A stretch of DNA of 64,000 nt. Source: an uncultured Altererythrobacter sp. (lineage in GTDB: Bacteria; Pseudomonadota; Alphaproteobacteria; Sphingomonadales; Sphingomonadaceae). The notes below the pieces were generated by a model, which was not told the origin of the DNA, searched no databases, and saw nothing but the letters and a program-made list of their open reading frames with translations. The stretch covers positions 62,001 to 126,000 of the forward strand of contig CAJXJY010000001.1 in NCBI GenBank assembly GCA_913055875.1. Reading direction: 5' to 3'. Made by a program: the position numbers and the translations under genes. Shown piece after piece: positions 61,047 through 64,000 of the stretch. Within the stretch, counting starts at the first letter, position 1. Each line of letters opens with the position of its first letter.

Positions 61047-62525
61047 TTACTCGAGACCCTCGTAAGGAGTGCTCTCGTCCGGCTCGGTGGGGGGGATTGA
61101 GGCATCGGGGGCGGGGATGTCAACGGTTCTCGTCGATTGCGGCACGGGATCGGGATCCCGATCCCAGTCCCAGATAATCCCCTTCACGCGCTCGTAATTG
61201 ACCACCGGGTCGTACAGCAGACCCTCGTCGACCAGCCCGAGATCGCGTGCCTCGGCGCGGCCCATCGCGGCGAGCAGCGAGAAGCCCGCGACATAGGCGT
61301 TGCGCCGCGCGGTGACGAGCTGGACGCGCGAATTGAGCAGTTCCTGCTCGGCATTGAGCACGTCGAGGATGGTGCGATTGCCGATCGAATTTTCCGCGCG
61401 CACGCCTTCGAGGCTCAGCTCGGCGGCGGATACGGCGGTCTGCGAGCTCTCGATGATCGCCAGCGAAGCCTGCCAGCTCGACCATGCCGCGCGGACCTGT
61501 GCGATCACGTCGCGCTCGGCGGCGACGACGTTTTCGAGCGCGGCGGCGGAGCGCGCCTGTGCCTGGCGCTGGAGCGCGGCAGTGCGGCCGCCCTGGAACA
61601 GCGGAAACCTGAGCGAAACGCCCGCCGATGCGTCGCGCGCGGTCTGGATCGGCGCGGTCGCGCCGTTCTGCAGGCGCAGGCTGTTGAGCGTGTTCGAATA
61701 ATCGTAGCCCGCGAACACCGACACCGTCGGCGAACGGCCGGCGCCGGCGACGTCGATATCGTAGCCCGAGGCCTCGGCGCGTTCGCGCGCGGCGATCAGG
61801 TCGGGATTGTTCTCGAGCGCGATCTCCACCGCGGTGTCGGGATCGGCGGGCAGGCCGGGCAGCGGCGGCGGGGGCCGGAGGTCGTCGGGCGCCTCGCCGA
61901 CGAGCGCGATATAGTCCTCGCGCGAGGCGATGAGATTGGCCTGCGCGCTGCGATAGTCGCCCTGCGCCAGTGCGAGCCGCGATTGCGACTGCGCGACGTC
62001 GGTGCGGGTCAGGTCGCCGATCTCGAACCGGTCGCTGGTCGCCTGGACGTTGACCGACAGCACGTCGACCTGGTTGGCCGACAACGCCACCAGCGCCTGG
62101 CCGCGCAGCACGTCCATATAGGCGGCCACCACTTGGGTGAAGATGGCGCTTTCGGTCGCGCGCAGATCGGCGCGGCCCGCCTCGACGCGGGTTTCGGCCG
62201 CGCGGATCGAATTCCTAACCGCGCCGCCCGAATAGAGCGGCACGCCGAGATCCAGTCCGGCGCCGAACAGCCGGTTCGGGCCCTGCGCCGAAGCTCCGTC
62301 GAGAACTTCCGAATAGGAGGCAGTCGCGGCAACGTCAGGCAGCCCGGCGGAGCGCTCGATCGGCACGTTCTCGTCGGTCGCCCGCTGCGTCGCCCGTGCG
62401 GATTCGAGCGTCGGATTGTTGAGATAGGCCTGGGTGAGCGCTTCCTGCAGCGTGTCCGCATGCACCGGCGCGGCGACGAACGCAGCCCCGGCGAGCAGGA
62501 TCGTTCTGGCGGCCCTCCCGCTCAC
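61047..62525 (-). CDS. TolC family outer-membrane efflux protein
   Basis: The 492-residue protein has a signal peptide (cut after VHA, about 23) and the duplicated TolC coiled-coil repeat. Typical segments are LQEALTQAYLNNPTLESARA, TFT-like AESAIFTQVVAAYMDVLR, and ENSIGNRTILDVLNAEQELLN. The C-terminal tail is Pro/Asp-rich. It forms the exit duct for tripartite pumps or type I secretion. GTG 62525 starts 2 bases after the upstream PCMT gene stop. Confidence 0.93.
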   Translation of the reverse strand: MSGRAARTILLAGAAFVAAPVHADTLQEALTQAYLNNPTLESARATQRATDENVPIERSAGLPDVAATASYSEVLDGASAQGPNRLFGAGLDLGVPLYSGGAVRNSIRAAETRVEAGRADLRATESAIFTQVVAAYMDVLRGQALVALSANQVDVLSVNVQATSDRFEIGDLTRTDVAQSQSRLALAQGDYRSAQANLIASREDYIALVGEAPDDLRPPPPLPGLPADPDTAVEIALENNPDLIAARERAEASGYDIDVAGAGRSPTVSVFAGYDYSNTLNSLRLQNGATAPIQTARDASAGVSLRFPLFQGGRTAALQRQAQARSAAALENVVAAERDVIAQVRAAWSSWQASLAIIESSQTAVSAAELSLEGVRAENSIGNRTILDVLNAEQELLNSRVQLVTARRNAYVAGFSLLAAMGRAEARDLGLVDEGLLYDPVVNYERVKGIIWDWDRDPDPVPQSTRTVDIPAPDASIPPTEPDESTPYEGLE

Positions 62526-62527
62526 GG

Positions 62528-63118
62528 TCAGAAGCTCCAGCCTTTCGGGGCGTCGAATTCGCCCAGCCGCGGAATGCCGATCTCGGCGAGCGGGAGCAGC
62601 GCGATCTCGGCGCCGCTCTTGCGCCCGATCGCGAGCCGGGTGACGCCGTTGCGAACGAGGCCGGTGACCGCGCGCGCACCCTCGGCAAGCCGCTTCGCCA
62701 GCGATCCGGGAATGCGCTCGACCGCCCCGTCGATCGCGAGCAGGGTGAAATCGCCGCGCTTGCGCGACGCGGCGACGGCCTCTTCGGGAGAGACGATCTC
62801 CATGTCGCCGACCAGCGGGCGCAGCAATTCGGGCAGGTAACCGGCACCGCTATCGACCACGAGCGCCCTGTCCTCGCCAACCGGCTTCGCTTCGGCGAGC
62901 AGCATTCCGTAAAACAGCGGCGCGGCGAGCCTGCGGCCGTTTTCGAGCGGTACGGCGCGGTCGATATAGGCGGCTGCACGCGATGCCTGCGGCACATGCT
63001 CCTCGCGCGCGACGCTCGCCATGCGGTCGAGCACGAACGGTTCGTTCACCCCGCTGGTGCGGAGCTGGCTGTCGATCATCGCGCGGCGGGCGGCGGCAAA
63101 ATCCATGGTCGTCTGCAT
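62528..63118 (-). CDS. Protein-L-isoaspartate O-methyltransferase-like protein
   Basis: The 196-residue protein aligns with PCMT ([34 protein letters not shown]). The SAM loop usually LEIGxGSGY is replaced by [10 protein letters not shown] with fewer glycines. The expected Asp-rich post I segment is weak as well. It may therefore be an inactive or altered member, a recurrent companion of TolC genes in alphaproteobacteria. ATG 63118 or ATG 63106 can start it. Confidence 0.85.
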   Translation of the reverse strand: MQTTMDFAAARRAMIDSQLRTSGVNEPFVLDRMASVAREEHVPQASRAAAYIDRAVPLENGRRLAAPLFYGMLLAEAKPVGEDRALVVDSGAGYLPELLRPLVGDMEIVSPEEAVAASRKRGDFTLLAIDGAVERIPGSLAKRLAEGARAVTGLVRNGVTRLAIGRKSGAEIALLPLAEIGIPRLGEFDAPKGWSF

Positions 63119-63299
63119 AGGTTTCCGCGAGCTGTATTACATCAATAACACAGTTCGTCAATCCTGTGTGTTGCCTGTTGTGTGGGGCGCCTTACGGCAG
63201 GGTCGGGCGAGCGCCAAGCTCTTTGCAAATGCGGGGCGTGACCTAGGCGGGGCCTGTGGCTATGGGGCTACGCAATCGACCGGAAGGAGTATGGCTTCG

Positions 63300-64000
63300 A
63301 TGAGCGACTTGCGCACGCCCGACGGGGGCGAGACCCGTATCGAGACCGATTCGGTCGGCGAGATCGCGGTGCCCGCGGCAAGCTATTGGGGCGCGCAGAC
63401 GCAGCGCAGCCTGAAGAATTTCGATATCGGGACCGAAAAGATGCCCGTCCCGCTGGTGCGCGCGCTGGGGATCCAGAAAAAGGCCGCGGCGCAGGCCAAC
63501 ATGGCGCTCGGCGCGCTCGACGCAGAGATCGGCAAGGCGATCGTCGCAGCCGCCGACGAGGTCATCGACGGCACGCTCGCGGCGCAGTTCCCGCTCGCCG
63601 TGTGGCAGACCGGTTCGGGCACGCAGAGCAACATGAATGCCAACGAGGTGATCGCGGGCCGCGCCAACGAAATGCTCGCAGGTGTTCGCGGCGGCAAGGA
63701 GCCGGTCCACCCCAACGATCACTGCAATATGGGCCAGTCGTCGAACGACACCTTCCCCACCGCGATGCATATCGCCGCGGTCGAGCAGGTGACGCACCTG
63801 CTGCTGCCGGCGCTGGAGCATCTTCACGACGCGCTCGATGCCAAGGCGAAGCACTTCGCCGATATCGTCAAGATCGGCCGCACGCATATGCAGGACGCGA
63901 CGCCGCTGACGCTGGGGCAGGAATTCTCCGGCTACGCCCAGCAAATCGCCTACGGCATCGAGCGCGTCGAAGGCGCGCTGCCGCGGCTCAGCGAGCTGGC
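63300..64000 (+). CDS. fumC: Class II fumarate hydratase, N-terminal part
   Basis: The 233 complete codons before the right edge include [35 protein letters not shown] and [14 protein letters not shown], all diagnostic of FumC. It interconverts fumarate and malate in the TCA cycle, without an iron-sulfur cluster. ATG 63300 lies 10 bases after AAGGAG; ATG 63291 is too close to it. The C-terminal half lies outside the window. Confidence 0.96.
   Translation, partial: MSDLRTPDGGETRIETDSVGEIAVPAASYWGAQTQRSLKNFDIGTEKMPVPLVRALGIQKKAAAQANMALGALDAEIGKAIVAAADEVIDGTLAAQFPLAVWQTGSGTQSNMNANEVIAGRANEMLAGVRGGKEPVHPNDHCNMGQSSNDTFPTAMHIAAVEQVTHLLLPALEHLHDALDAKAKHFADIVKIGRTHMQDATPLTLGQEFSGYAQQIAYGIERVEGALPRLSEL

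Overview
The window is GC-rich alphaproteobacterial chromosome. The protein families point to the Sphingomonadales, probably an Erythrobacteraceae-like marine or freshwater aerobe: DUF1192, DUF1491, DUF2497/PopZ, CarD, CcrM-type GANTC sites, HemJ, a ligase-associated exonuclease/ligase pair, and a PCMT-TolC pair. This placement is inferred from gene content only. About 64 protein genes are supported. I saw no rRNA, tRNA, CRISPR array, prophage or classical insertion sequence.

Layout. Positions 1-2.7 kb hold housekeeping genes and a small GIY-YIG nuclease gene tightly bracketed by inverted repeats. From 2.8 to 12 kb lie clpA, a 1033-residue secreted metzincin-like protein, an MBL-fold exonuclease with its ATP-dependent DNA ligase, and a DUF1993 protein. 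From 12.4 to 20.6 kb are gamma carbonic anhydrase, a GNAT enzyme, hemB, an M23 peptidase, a Suv3-like helicase with S4 protein, ferredoxin fdxA and carD. From 20.7 to 28.8 kb are envelope proteins, a Sua5/TsaC enzyme, an acyl-CoA dehydrogenase, a DUF815 ATPase, a PQQ-type sugar dehydrogenase and msrC. From 28.8 to 33.2 kb is a chaperone-usher pilus cluster with a DUF4402 pilin.

The centre of the window looks like the chromosome origin region. parB, parA, rsmG and mnmG (33.4-37.7 kb) carry five parS-like sites. hemE and a PpsR-type regulator diverge around a 331-bp AT-patched, DnaA-box-bearing gap at 48.3-48.6 kb, the position oriC occupies in Caulobacter. Genes left of this gap (43.4-48.3 kb) run leftward. 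Genes to its right (48.6-55.1 kb: ppsR-type, maf, aroE, coaE, dnaQ, hpf, ptsN, thioesterase, DUF1491, sleB-type) run rightward, as expected for bidirectional replication. A popZ-like gene for pole anchoring of ParB/parS lies at 60.6 kb.

The best candidate for an under-described system is a two-gene cassette at 37.8-38.7 kb, wedged between mnmG and mnmE. A Panacea (DUF4065) protein overlaps by ATGA with a 130-residue protein carrying two predicted membrane helices. The cassette is visibly AT-richer than its surroundings and has its own sigma70-like promoter with a GAATC/GATTC inverted repeat in the spacer. It fits a toxin-antitoxin or membrane-acting defence module beside the centromere.

A second notable feature is a mosaic family of intergenic palindromic repeats, built from three hairpin modules called alpha, beta and gamma here. 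It occurs at nine loci and fills every long convergent gene gap. Stem sequences change between copies while pairing is kept, and the beta loop is found in both orientations.
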